A stretch of 64,000 nt of DNA from Lithobates sylvaticus. Lineage: Eukaryota > Chordata > Amphibia > Anura > Ranidae. The stretch spans positions 123,275,490 through 123,339,489 of the forward strand of contig CM053032.1 in the NCBI GenBank assembly GCA_028564925.1, read 5' to 3'. The notes beneath the pieces are model-generated. The model was not told the origin of the DNA, did no database searches, and saw nothing but the letters and a program-made list of their open reading frames with translations. Shown piece by piece: positions 20,464-33,300 of this stretch; the first letter of the stretch is position 1, and each line of letters starts with the position of its first letter. The position numbers were made by a program, and so were the translations under genes.

Positions 20464-22750
20464 CTTCATAGTTACATAGTTAATCAGGTTGAAAAAAAAA
20501 AGACACAAGTCCATCTAGTAAAATAAAAAATTATACAATCCCATATACGCAATCCTATACCCACAGTTGATACAGAGGAAGGAGAAAAACCCTAGCAAAG
20601 CATGATCCAATTTGCTACAGAGGGGAAAAAATGATTTCCTGATCCCCAAGAGGCAATCAGATATTCCCTGGATAAACTTTACCTATAAAATGTTAATACC
20701 CAGTTATACCATGTACATTTAGGAAAGAATCCAGGCCTTTCTTAAAGCAATCTAATGAGTTGGACAGAACCACCTCTAGAGGGAGTCTATGCCACATATT
20801 CACAGCTCCTACTGTGAAGAAACCTTTCTGTATTTGGAGATTAAATCTCTTTTCCTCTAGGCGTGGAGTGCCCCCCCCCCCCCCCCCCATGTAATGACCT
20901 TAAAGTGAATAACTCAACACCAAGTTCACTATATGGACCCATTATGCATTTGTACATGTTGTTTATATCCCCCTTAGGCCTCATGTACACTGCTGCTGGT
21001 AAACAGATGTTCAGAGGCAGTTGGCTGCTTTTTTCAGCTGCCCCTGAACTCATCCAATGTTATCTTATCAGTACATGTACACAGGTTCTTTTAATGTTGT
21101 CTTTAGGCAGTTGAGTTTAGAGGCCTTTTTTGAAAAGCAAAAAAATGAGTTCAGACGCTGAGTTTAGAGGCATTTCAAGCACCAAATGCTTCTAAATGTG
21201 TCGCGGTAACTCGTAACGTTTAGTTACGTTTCGTTTATAGACATTTTTGGCTATTTTTTTAAAACGCAAACGCAGCATTTAAACGCGGCAAAACGGACGC
21301 TTTAAACATGGGTTACTATCTGTCAAGTTAAATCGTTCAGGAGAGGTTGTAAATACTTCCCGTGTACATTAAGCCTTAATCTCCTCTTCTGAAGAATAAA
21401 TTCAATTTTCCTCATAGCTACGCTTCCCCATGCCTATTATCAGTTTGGTTGCCCTTCTCTGCACTTTCTCCAGTTCCCCAATATCCTCTTGTGAACTGGT
21501 GCCCAAAACTGAACTGCATATTCCAGATGAAGTCTTATTAATGATTTGTACAGGAGCAAAATGATATCTCTCTCTCTCTGGCGACCATACCTCTCAATAC
21601 AAGAAAGGACTTTGCCGGCTTTGGAAACCGCAGCTTGGCATGACATGTTATTAAGCTTATGATCTACCAAAACCCCCAGATCCTTCAACACCATGGATCA
21701 CCCCAGTTGTACCCCCTCTAGTATGTATAATAAATGCATATTCTTAGCCCCCAAGTGCATAATTTTACATTTATCTACATTAAACCTCATCTGCCACAGT
21801 CGCCCAATTAAACAGTGCATTGAGGTTGGATTGTAAGTTGGAAACATCATGTAAGGACATTATTCCACTGCATAGCTGGGTGTCATCTGCAAAGACTGAA
21901 ATGGTACTTTTAATCCCAGACCCTATATAATTTATAAAGATTAAAACTTAAGACACTGAACCTTGGGGTACACCACTGATAACCTTAAACCATTCAGCGT
22001 ATGAATCATTAACCACCAACCTCTGAATATCTTTTAGCCAGTTTTCTTTACATTTACAATCTGACCTTTCCAAACCTGTAGACTTTACCTACATTAGCCG
22101 TGTGTGGGGAACTGTGTCAAACGGTTTTGCAAAATCCAAGTATACCACATCTACAGCCACAGTCCAAGGTTTTACTTACCTCCTCAAAACCAGGTTTGTT
22201 TGACAACTCTTGTCTTTCATGAATCCACGCGGTCTGTTGCTTAAAATACTTTTTTCCAGCAAGAACTCATCTATGTGTTTTAGGATCCGTGGATGGATGC
22301 CATCTGGTCCAGGTGCTTTATCCACCTTTATTCTGTCTAAATATTTTAGGACCATCATTTTGAGCCACTGTTAATCTTTTGGGGCTGTGTCAATACCACC
22401 CCCATTATGGACTTGAACTTCCCAATGCTCCTTTGTATACACAGAGCTGAAGAAAGTATTTAATAAATTTACCTTCTCTTTTTCTGTCACCAAATCTCTA
22501 GATTATTTAATAAAGGGCCTACATGCTCAGATCCGACCTTTTTACTATTAATATATTTGAAGAATTTTTGGGGGTTTGTCCTACTATCTTTTGCAATCTG
22601 CCATTCGTTTTGAATTTTTGCATCTTTTATTTCCTTTTTACATATTCTGTATATTTACATTTAAATGCTAATAGTGTTTCTTAATGTTTATATTTTTTAA
22701 AAGCTCTTTTCTTATTATTTATAGCTTTTTTACCTTTGGCCGTGAGGCAC
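20464..22750 (-). mobile_element. L2/CR1-like LINE, minus strand
   Basis: The 3' end on the minus strand (20464-20520) carries the common frog trailer ggacttgtgtct...ttcaacc...gtaactatg. Coding remnants follow in order: reverse-transcriptase start APGPDGIHPRIL (about 22330-22290), ending region DLGVLVDHKLNNMSCQAAVSKA and [11 protein letters not shown] (21690-21500), and C-terminal MWHRLPLEVV (about 20800). Multiple frameshifts and stops are present. It is split by a 399-bp Harbinger-type MITE at 20977-21375. The 5' limit is uncertain (22680-22930), and ORF1 is not recognised. Confidence 0.8.
20977..21375. mobile_element. PIF/Harbinger-type MITE inside the L2/CR1 LINE
   Basis: TTA at 20974-20976 and 21376-21378 flanks inverted ends ggcctcatgtacac and, inverted, ggcttaatgtacac. 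Excising it restores the LINE context cccccttaatctcc, which proves the 3-bp duplication. Non-coding. Confidence 0.75.
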
Positions 22751-24721
22751 AAAGGTTTTATTTTTAACTTATTGCCCATGGGAATATACTTTGCAGTGAG
22801 TTCAGGGGAGACAGAGGAGGGGCCAGACATGGCGTAGTTCACTGCAGATTCTGTGGTGCTCTTTAGCTGGAAGTTTACTCGTGTAAACAAGCTTAGAGAC
22901 ACATAAACGTGTATGCGCATTAATCACTGCATTCAAATGTAACATTTTCTATTTTTGCTTTACGGCTCTATACTCATCGCTGTGCATTGCTCCATAGACA
23001 AATCTAAATTCAAATCAGTATGTGCAAAAGGCCTTATTCTCCAAACCTGGTTCCAGAATTGTTTTATCACACTTTGACTAGTGATATATTAGGTTTATAA
23101 CATTTTTCATAGCAATTTATTTTAATAACTGGTTAGAGATTTTTACTGTACGTATTTATAACAGTGTTCTACCATTTTTGAATAGTAAACTATAATAATT
23201 AATAAGTTATTCATTGAATGCTTTGACTCACAGGCTGAAGTTTTTAAAAGTTGCACAGGTATTGATCCTTTTAATAGATGGTAGGAGGAAGAGCAGATCA
23301 ACAGACTCGAAAGCCAGGAGTGTGAGATTTCTTGTGGTTTGAATTGCTAGGAAAAGTGGTGACCCCCAAGTCGTGCCAACAAAGAGTGCACAGAAAATAT
23401 GTATGTGACCCTGTCCAAAACTGGTGAGCTTGTGTTCTTGTATTTATTGTACAGCACGCTGATATATTTTTGAGATCATGATACAGGCAATCAACACAAC
23501 ACATTCTCACGGGTACATGATGAGGACATGAAGTTTCCTGTTGGGGTTAGGAAGGATCAGTGGAGCCCTCATTGACAGTTCAAATTCTTCAGCAGCAAAG
23601 CAGACACAGCGCATGAGAAGATATATATGAGGTACTGCTTTCATGTCTGTTTTATGAACTGTAAGGCAAATACTAGTGTCGGCCGCAAGATAGCTGCATA
23701 CCTATCAAGGCGTATTACATCTAGCTGATAAAACAGGATTGTTACTATACACTGCATAAGTGCCAGCATAATGCACTAATGAACTGAACTGTGAACTGAG
23801 AGGAGGCCTGTTTTTGAAGTAGCTGATTACAAGAACCCTTCTGCACAGCAGTCAGCATCAGAATTGTGAAGAAGCTTTGACCAAGTACAAACATTCCTAG
23901 TTGATCATCGGAGATGCTATCTAATTTATACATACTCCAGCACTGAGCACACAGTCAGGAGTACAATCCCTGCTACCCCTTCTCCGCATACACCTGGAAA
24001 TCATGAGGGGGTATTATTCATGAGAACAAGTATAGATGCCCATTGAAACTTTTGCATATAGAGTGGCAAGGGGACTGTGCATATAGGTGTACACTGGATG
24101 ATTGGTGAGGTGGCTGTATATCTATGAGACTTGTGAGAAGCTGATTGCTAGAGCTGGAGCAAGTGATGCACCTGGGCATTCATTTATCAGCACCCAGAAA
24201 CCAGGATGAGGCTACTCCTAAAACTATTACGTTTTGCTGAGTAACAGAAATTACATTGTGCGTTTACATGCAGCAGTCCTTGAAAAATGCTGAAATGAGA
24301 GGAGGTCTATACTATGCATTTTATTAGAAACACTGCTATATTTGTAAAATTTCCCAGCAACTTGAACCTGGGATGATGAACCGTCTATGAAACGAAGGTA
24401 CAACTGACCATTTGAATTTTTGCCATTCCTATATATTGGTGAATACATTTAAACAAGAAGTAGCTTATCCTTCGCTTATGATATCTATACACAATTGATC
24501 AGAACTTCTACGCTTAAGCAGACTATTTGGTCTGCTATTACATTTGTATATCTATCAGCAGCATTTATCATTTGAAATTATTTATATCCGCGTATTAACC
24601 GGTCTGACTTTTGATACTTGGTCACCCGCCAGCACTTGTTTATAAATGTTGCATACACCAGATCACTGGGTTTATTAAAATATCCATGTATACACAACTT
24701 AATTCATCTATATACTATAAC
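22751..24721. other. Intergenic sequence upstream of the L1
   Basis: No gene or element recognised. 24430-24721 may be part of the L1 5' region but shows no diagnostic motif. Confidence 0.4.
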
Positions 24722-26041
24722 CGAAGAGGGGGAAAGAGCAGGGGAAAAGAAAAAGAGTGAGGCGAGGAATAATAATACTGGGTAAAAAAAAAAATACAAA
24801 CTATAAAAAAAAAAAAAAAATAGCATGACAGGAAGAACAACGAGGGGGAGTGAACACAAAACATCAAAAAGGGCAATTAAACACCTCTAGGATTAAACAA
24901 TATATGTCTAATGTGGGAAGCCCTAAGACCCCAAAAACAGGAAAACAACTAAACGTGCACCAGGAGAAAGTAGAAGTAACCGGGAAAAAACAAGGAGAAT
25001 CTCAGGATCCATCTAAAGAGGAAATAAGTTGTGGAAGTGAAATGGAGAAAGGTGCAGTGGGAGGGAAAGCCGCAGCAGATCAAACTAAAACAGAGATGAC
25101 CGAAATGTTTCCAACACTGGAGAACGTCATAAAAGTAGAAATATCCTCGCTACGTGCTGATATGGGTCATCTGCTGAAACGAGTTGAGGAGATCGAAGAA
25201 AGATCAGACAATCAAGCTCAGAAAATACGAAAATTAAATGCAACTGTTAAATCAATGCAACTGGAACAGAGGAACATTTTATATAAACTAGAGGATCAAA
25301 AAAAAAACGAAATCGCAGACAAAACTTGCGTATTCGAGCAGTACCGGAAGAGAGAGGAGAGGATCTGAGAAAAATCATGAGTACAATTTTTAACCTCCCC
25401 CGAAACAAAGGGGCTGAAGAAGCTCTTAGGATTGAAAGAGTGCACCGGCTAAGAAAGCCTAAAAATATTGCAGAAGATAAGCCAAGAGACATTATCATTG
25501 GATTTCAATTCTATGAAGACAAAGCCGCAATATGGGAAAAAATGCGGGGAGGACCCCCCATGAGATACGGGGGGCGGAGCTTCACATTTTCACAGATTTG
25601 GCTCCAGTAACACTTGCTAGAAGACGTTTCACTAAAACCCCTCTTGGAACAAATGCACACACAGAACTAGGGCTGCAACTAACGATTATTTTCATAATCG
25701 ATTAGTTGGCTGATTAATCAGTTAATAACCTTAAAAAAAAGTGTGGTGTATAATTTTAGCCAATATGGAAAGTTTAAAAAAAAAATAAAAAGGCAATTTC
25801 TTCTTAAATATCTCTATGTAGTGATAAATATAAATAACCAACTATATGGTTAGGGAGCAATTTTCTAATCGTTAGTAGGGTCTAAATCGACATTCATTTT
25901 CAACTACAGTGACAGGAAAATGTATAAATAATAGAAAACTTCTTGGTCAAAGGAATTCTCAGTGTATGTGGTTTTCATTCAGAAATGACATTCATTTTAA
26001 AAAACAGAATGTTAAAAGCAAGTGAAAATTGGCCATCATAA

Positions 26042-26391
26042 GGCCCGGTACACACCTATACAGTTTGCTTTTGATCTGTTTATGCAGTGCTTTTTTCTGT
26101 GCGTTTTTGATTTTTGCGCATGTAAGTTTTGCGTCGATTTGCGTTTTTGCACTTTTTTTTTGCTTTATTTTTGGCCAATTTGTTGTTGGGCAGATTAAAA
26201 AAACACAAATTGCTGCAAAAACGCGCAACATGCTTTTCTGCAGCTTCTCCATTGAAGTATATTGAACCAAAAAAAGTGTTTTGCTTTGAAAAAAGCATAG
26301 ATGTGACCGTGTCCCATAGGAAACCATGATAAGTGAACTGTAGCGTGTTTCTGCAAAAAGGACCAAAAAACACATAGGTGTGAACCAGATC
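26042..26391. mobile_element. Harbinger-type MITE nested in the hAT element
   Basis: TAA at 26039-26041 and 26392-26394 flanks inverted ends ggcccggtacacacctat and ataggtgtgaaccagatc. It is 350 bp with no meaningful ORF. ORFs running through it on both strands reflect its low-complexity interior. Confidence 0.6.
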
Positions 26392-26401
26392 TAAGATGTT
26401 T

Positions 26402-26606
26402 AGTAACATAATGGGGTTAAAAAACTAAACTAAAATTAGCCCTTTATAGTACAAAAAGAGCAAATAAATCGCTACTGTAAAGGGGTTCATTTTTTTTTTT
26501 TTTTTTTACTGTTGAACAGTGAAAGTAATATTTACAGTAGCGATTATTTGTACTTTTTGTACTATAAAGGGCTAGTTTTAGTTTTTTTAGCCCCATTATG
26601 TTACTG
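26402..26606. repeat. Inverted repeat with 80-bp arms inside the hAT element
   Basis: The arms 26402-26480 and 26526-26606 are near-perfect complements (for example ccctttatagtacaaaaag versus ctttttgtactataaaggg). The spacer contains a long T-run. Confidence 0.8.
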
Positions 26607-27328
26607 CCCGATTAATCGATTATGAAAATAGTACTCGATTAATTTCATAATCGATTAGTTGTTTCAGCCCTACATAGAACATTAATTATAATTGGGGATT
26701 CCCTGCATGCCTGATAGGCACCAAAGATGTAAGATCAAGGCGATTAAGGTTCCCGGAAGAACTTCATGAATTCTGTACCCAGTTGGACTTACGGATCCCT
26801 GCCATACCAGGATGGGGTGAAGAATTGATAGCTGAGAGGGAAGAAATACCTATGACATGAGCGAAGGATGGATTTACAGGAAATATAACTGTGAAGAATG
26901 ATCGGGGGGGATATATAATATAAACAAAGAGAAGGTGGAATGTGCGGGTGGAGGGATGAGGAAGGGGGTGGGGAAGTGGGGGGTCTAGGGTCTGTGTTTA
27001 AAGTACCAGGGGTTTCCCCTTGCGTCCGGGACCCACGGCGGGTCCCTGATATACGGGGGGAGCAGCGGTGAGTGGCGGGGGCATAGTTGAAGTCTCACTT
27101 CAAGGTGGGAGAGGTGGAAGGGTGTGCACCGGGTTTGGATAAGTCTTATTCACTTAAAATAGAGATAATTACTATCAAAGGTCTAGCACCCTCTGACATA
27201 ACACATAGGACCCTGTGGGCAAGTGAGAGATCGGGGAGGGAAGTTAGGACAGATTGGAGGAGAACAGAAATGTAAAATGAGGCACCAGCGCTACCAACTG
27301 AAAAAGGGAAAGAATCAGGAATCCCTAG

Positions 27329-30300
27329 ATGAATGAAATAAATATTTTAACATACAATGTCAGAGGTCTAAATTACCCCACAAAGACATAACATTTTGGA
27401 AGAACTCAGGCAATATATAGTAGGAATGGTGTTCTTACAGGAGACTCCCATTGCCCAGGAAACAAAAGTGAAATTCTATTCCAGGGACTTCCCAATTTGG
27501 TACTATGGGGATTCACCTATCAAAAGGGCTAAGGGAGTGGCAATAGGTTTCGCAAAAACAGTTAGATTTAGTTTAGTAGATAGGATGACAGACTCCGAAG
27601 GTAGATACCTTTTTTTGAAAGGTAGACTGGGAGAAAACCTATGTTAGACCTACCGGTAATGGTATTTCTACGAACCTTCCAGGACGGCACACCTGAGAGG
27701 ATAATCAAGTAACCCCAGGCCTACCTTCAGGGTGGGACCACCGCTTTTAGGACTTTCCGACCGAAAGCCAAATCTTGCTGTAAGAACACTTCCACACGGT
27801 AGTGCTTTAAGAACATATCCTGACTGGACCAGGTGGCTGCTCTGCGGATCTGTTCCCAGGAAGCCCCTGCTTTCTCAGCCCAGGACATTGTTAGTGACCT
27901 GGTTGAATAAGCTTTAACTTTAACTTGAGGACAGAAGGAAGAAGTGAAGGTCTCTTAAGTGGAGCTGTGCCCAGACTATGGCCGGTATACTTGCCGACAT
28001 CAGATCCAAGGCTCTTAGGACTTCTCTTACGGTGCGAGACAGAGTCTTTATCAAATCCCTCACAGAGGAAGCTAGTTTTGCCACTTTGTCCTCTGGCAAG
28101 AAGAGCTTCTGAAGCATGGTGTCTACTCTGTAACCAAGAAAATTCTTGACCTGTTCCGGTTTGAGGGAGGATTTTTCCGTGTTGATTATCCAGCCCAGGT
28201 TTTTTAGAACCAACATAACTTTGTTGGTGTCTGACTTGACCTGATTGGCTGATTGGCTGATGGTCCAGAGATCAGTAGATCGTCCAGATAAGGGATTAGG
28301 GATACACCTTGGAGATGTAAGAAGGCTATTGCTTCTGCTAGGATCTTTGTAAAAATTCTTGGGCTGGCTGTTAGCCCAAATGGCAGGGCCACAAACTGCC
28401 AGTGAAAAGTCTCTCCTCCGACTGCTACTGCGGACCTCAGGAATGCCTGATGATCCGCATGAATCGGAACATGCAGGTAGGCATCCCTGAGGTCCAGAGT
28501 TGTCATGAAGGCCCCTTCATGAGGTTCTTTCGTACAGAGTAGATACTCTCCATAGTGAACTTTTGTATTCCAGAAATCTGTTTTTTTAAGTTTACCATCA
28601 GCCGGTACTTGCCTTACGGCTTGCGAACGACGAATATTTGGGTATAAAATCCCTGGTATTGTTGTTCTTTTGGTACTGGCACTACCACTCACTGTTCCAC
28701 CAATTCCTGGATACCCTCCAGGAGGGCAGTTCTTCCCAGGACATTCCTGGGGGGATGAGTTAGGGTAATCATATAAGGGGTTTTTGTCAAGAACTCTAAG
28801 CGATACCCTTCTCGCAGAGTCTGACAGATGTAACTGCTGTCCGAGATCTTTTCCCATTGAGGGACAAAGTGTGACAGCTGTCCCCCTACCCTGATCTTGG
28901 CGTCACTTGGTAGGTTTTGTGCCAGCCTTGGGGGAAGAAAACAGCACACTGTTCCTTTGTCTTCCCCTACCATAGTTCCACCGCTTATTGGGTTCCTTTT
29001 TGGCTTTATGCTGTTGTTGTCTCTGGGGACCTCGAAAAAAATCTTTTACATTTTTCTTTTTCTTTCTTGGGCTTTACTGGGAATTTTTTTTACCCTTTTC
29101 TGAAGACCTAGACAAGACATCATCTAGGCCCTTGCCAAACAGCAAAGATCCCTGAAAAGGAAGGCCACACAGTCTACCCTTTGACGAGACATCTTCTTCC
29201 CAAGCCTTAATCCAGACAGCTCTCCTAGCTGAATTGGTTAATGCGGCTGTTTTTGCTGAGGCTCTAGCAGACTCGACTGCTGCATCTGCAAGGTAAGCTA
29301 CAGCCTTACCTATCACTGATAGAGAATCAAGGACATCACCTGCTTCGAGTTCCTGAGCTAGATGCTTTGTTAGCTTCTCTACCCAGAAATCTGCATTCCT
29401 GGCCACGCAGGCTTCTGCTAAGGCTGGACCTATGGCTGATGTATTAGCTTCCCAGGCTCTTCTGAGAAAGGATTCTGCTCTACGGTCCATCAGATCCTTG
29501 ATACTGCCTGTGTCCTCAAAGGAGAGATAGCTTAGTGACTTGAGACAAGGCAGCATCCAACCTTGGGAGCTTAAAGAAGGTTTCTTCATCAGTCTGACTA
29601 AAGGGAAACCTTCTTTTCCAAGTTTTCTGCCTTATGATCCTCCTTTCGGGCTCCTTCCATTCCTGTAGGACAAGATCCTTCAGGGATTGATGGACTGGGA
29701 ATACCCTGGATTGAACCTTGCCCAGCCCTCTGTAAACTTTGTCTTGTACAGAGGTTACTTTAAGGGTTTCGCCTCAGTAGCATATATTGCCTGTAGGAGT
29801 CCGTCCAGATCCTCTACTGTAAAGAGGTGTCTCCTTAGCCTGAACTCTTCCTGCGTCTGACTTAGTTGGTCTGGATCCAGCTCTGCATCCGAGCTGTGTT
29901 CAGACCTAGCCTGGTTATCCATATCCCCCCCCATCCTCCTCTTCCTCGTCTATCTGGGACTGTGAAGGTAGGATAAGGGCACTAGGTCCCCCTCCAGAGA
30001 GGCTTTCCTGGGAAGATGTGCCTTCTCTAGGGGTGAGCTCCTCTGTCTCAAGGCCCTGGGTTATTGACTGCCCGGAGGCATCACGGAAGGCTTTAACGTT
30101 TACCAACATTTCTGTTTGCATAGAAATTCTTTCATCAATGCCGAAGCCCATTTCCCTGCTAATTTATTTATGCATTTATAGCAGAAAGGCTTTGGGTGAG
30201 ACTTGGGGAGTTTGTCCTTACAGTACCCACACTTTTGAGGAGCTATGCCCTGTAGCGGCAGGAGGGTGTTTATCTGGGGCCTCCTGGGCTCCGCTGGGGG

Positions 30301-33300
30301 ATTCTAAGATAAGAGACATAATACATTACATTATATGCCTTCCCCCAAAACGTGCTTGTACTGGGGAGGGAGGAAGGGTAAGTTAAAGTTCAGCCTGTTC
30401 TGACTTATTCCTGATTCCTGACACCAAGAATCTGGGTCTTCTTATCCCCTTCCTCACCTCCCTTTCCAAGGGGGGTTGTACTCACCGGGCCCCTACCTGG
30501 ATCTGCCTGCAGTAGTTGCCTTCCCTTCCGCTTGCTCCATGAGGAGGTTAGCAGGGTCCTGGGCTGCTGATACCGCTGGTGTGACAGGTATAGCCAGCCG
30601 ACTGATTCGCCTTGCTCTGCACTCCACGCCGCTCTCCATGCTTCTCCCGGTGTTATCACTGCTTCCGGGTTGCGCTGTGACCTCGGCTCTGCCCACTTCC
30701 TGTGATGCGGTCGTAACTCAGAGTGAGGCTTGGAAGACAGGACTTCCTGTAATCAGCAATGTGGAGAACGGTTTGCGGTGGAATCAAACCGCTTCAGCGA
30801 TGGCGCGCACTCCCCGCGGCCAGAACGCTGGTGCTGACATGGGGGCGACCTGTGAGAAAGGACAAGCCTGACAGGTTAGTTCAGCCCTCCCCGGCCTCCC
30901 TAAGACCTGTCTCAACAGAGGACCTTCAGACCCTCCCCGGTCGTTCGGTTAGGAAAAAAACAAACATGCTGCTGTGTTCGGGAGAAACACAATCAATACT
31001 GAGGATCAAGGGGGAGGGTGGGGACTTCTAAGAAAGCTGTTATGTGATTGGGTTTCCTATAGGGAGGAGCCCTCATCTCTCAGGTGTGCCGTCCTGGAAG
31101 GTTATAGGAGAAAAGATAATTACACTAGCCAATATTTATAGCCCGAACAAAAACCCCATTGAATATTTTAAACAGATCTTGGGAAGACTTATGGATTTTA
31201 AGATATTATAAGGGATTTGATTCCAGCAGGGGACTTGATTCTCTGCATGGATCCCACGGTCGATAGTACGTCCCGGGTACAGGGGACAAGTAAAGCAACT
31301 CAAAAAATTATAAAACAGAAAATGCGCCAGTATCAATTGATTGATGCATGGAGGACGCAGCATCCAATGATACAAGATTACACTTTCTTCTCCCCTGTGC
31401 ACGGGACACACTCGAGATTAGACTACATATTGGTAGACCATAGGTTATTGGAGCAGGTAAATGCAACAAATATAGAAATATTGACGATATCAGACCACCC
31501 CCCAGTAACAATGAGGATGGGGATGCCAGGCACCTTAAGACCGTATACGTGGCGGTTAAATTAAGCCCTTCTTCAAAATAAGAAGGTATTAGAACAATAT
31601 TTTATAATCAATGATACTGGGAAAATTTCAGGTGCCACCTTGTGGGAGGCACATAAGGCCTACATTAGGGGCATCCTTATTGCTATTGCGGCCAGGCAAA
31701 AACAAGAAAGGGGAAAAAAAAAAGGAAAATGCTGATAGAAAACATTCAAAAATTAGAACAAGATCACAAAAAACATAAAGGGACAACACCAGGGGATAGT
31801 CCATCAATTAGTGGGTAAAAGAGATGAACTTAGGGATATTATGGACCAAGAGACAAATAAAATATTCCACAGAGTAGCAAAAGAAAGATTCTGGGGGGGA
31901 ACTAAGTGGGAAAGCATTTTGCGAATATATTGTAAATAAAAAAAGAAATTAACTACATAGAAAAAATCTAAAACAAAAATGGGGAAATGGTATTTAAAAC
32001 TAAAGAGATAGCAAACGAGTTCATGAGCTACTACAGGGCCATGTATTCTGTAAACCAGAGGGGGAAAGAGGAAACAGGGAAAGATGAGAAGACTAAAGAA
32101 TTTTTGAATAATGCTAGACTGGCCCAGATTTCAGAAAGCAACAGAATTTCATTAGATAGGCCAATAACTGAAGAGGAAATCCGTAAAGCATTAAAGGACT
32201 CAGCCCCAGGGAAAAGTCCTGGACCGGATGGGTTCACGACCTTATACCTCAAAAAATGTAAAGAGATACTAATCCCTAGGCTATGTCAGTGCATGAATGG
32301 GTTGGGAGTAAATTATGGAATGGGAAAAGAGGCCCTGGCTGCATCAATTACGGTTATCTTAAAAGAAGGGAAGGATAGTACGGTTGGTTCAAACTACAGG
32401 CCGATAGCCCCCCTTGAATGCGGATGCTAAGCTCTACGCTAAGGTGATGGCAACGAGGATGAAAGAATGGATGACCGACCTGGTGCATCCGGACCAGGTC
32501 GGATTTATCCCAAGGAGGGAAAAGAGGGACAACGGGGTGAGAATGCTGCTCTTGCTTCAGGCTTTTAAAACCAGTGGGACCCCAGGACTTCTCCTGTCGA
32601 TCGATGCTGAGAAAGCCTTCGACAGGGTAGACTGGGGTCTCATGATAAAGACACTGAAAGCAATGGGCATAGGACCAACAATGATTAAGTGGATCCAAGT
32701 CTTATATAATTGTCCATCTGCCTGTGTGAAAGTGAACGTTACAATGTCCCTCCCTTTCGAGATGGAAAATTGAACAAGGCAGGGATGCCCCCCATCACCG
32801 CTCCTGTTTGTTCTGACACTAGAATCTTTACAATTCAAACTAATCCGGATATTAAGGGCATTAAAGTAGGAGGAGAAGAACACAAGATGGCAGCTTTTGC
32901 CGACGATGTTCTATTTTTCATCTCGGAACCTAGGACTACAATGCCAAACCTCTTGAAGACCCTTAAATTGTATAGAGATATTTCAAAATTTTAAAATCAA
33001 CATGTGTAAATCAGAAATTATGAACATAAATATAAATAGACAAGACGAAGAAAATCTGAAAAGGGCATTCCACTTCCCATGGAAGAATAGCTTACAATAT
33101 CTAGGTATTAGATTAACCAACTTCCTAAGGAAAATGTATCTAATAAATTGCATCCCTTTGCTAGATGATATTAAGATGGAGACAAAAGAAATATTATCTC
33201 GACCCCTCTCTTGGATAGGACGTATTAATGCAGTAAAGATGGTCATAATCCCAAAGATCTTATATAAGATCCAAATGCTACCAATACCACTCTCACTAGT

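Larger units (their letters stand above)
25670..26672. mobile_element. hAT-type non-autonomous element (1.0 kb)
   Basis: The termini tagggctgcaac and, inverted, tagggctgaaac bound the element. The flanking 8-mers cacagaac (25662-25669) and catagaac (26673-26680) form an 8-bp target duplication with one change. The sub-terminal palindromic block ttttcataatcgattag occurs at both ends, as in many vertebrate hAT elements. There is no transposase. It contains a Harbinger-type MITE and a long inverted repeat. Confidence 0.85.
24850..26860 (+). pseudogene. L1 ORF1 (RNA-binding protein), split
   Basis: ORF1p coats L1 RNA as a trimer. The N-terminal half (24850-25368) has a basic, Ser/Thr-rich leader followed by a heptad-like coiled coil (SSLRADMGHLLKRVEEIEER). 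After a frame change the RRM region follows at 25326-25610 (EEALRIERVHRLRKP). Beyond the hAT insertion the C-terminal domain resumes (GTKDVRSRRLRFPEEL at about 26705-26760) and ends at a stop at 26858-26860. It is broken by one frameshift and the insertion. Confidence 0.85.

Noticed and set aside
30476-31031. GC-rich plus-strand ORFs, considered as a possible CpG-island gene
   Set aside because: They lie in the non-coding end of the DIRS-like fossil, opposite to its coding strand.
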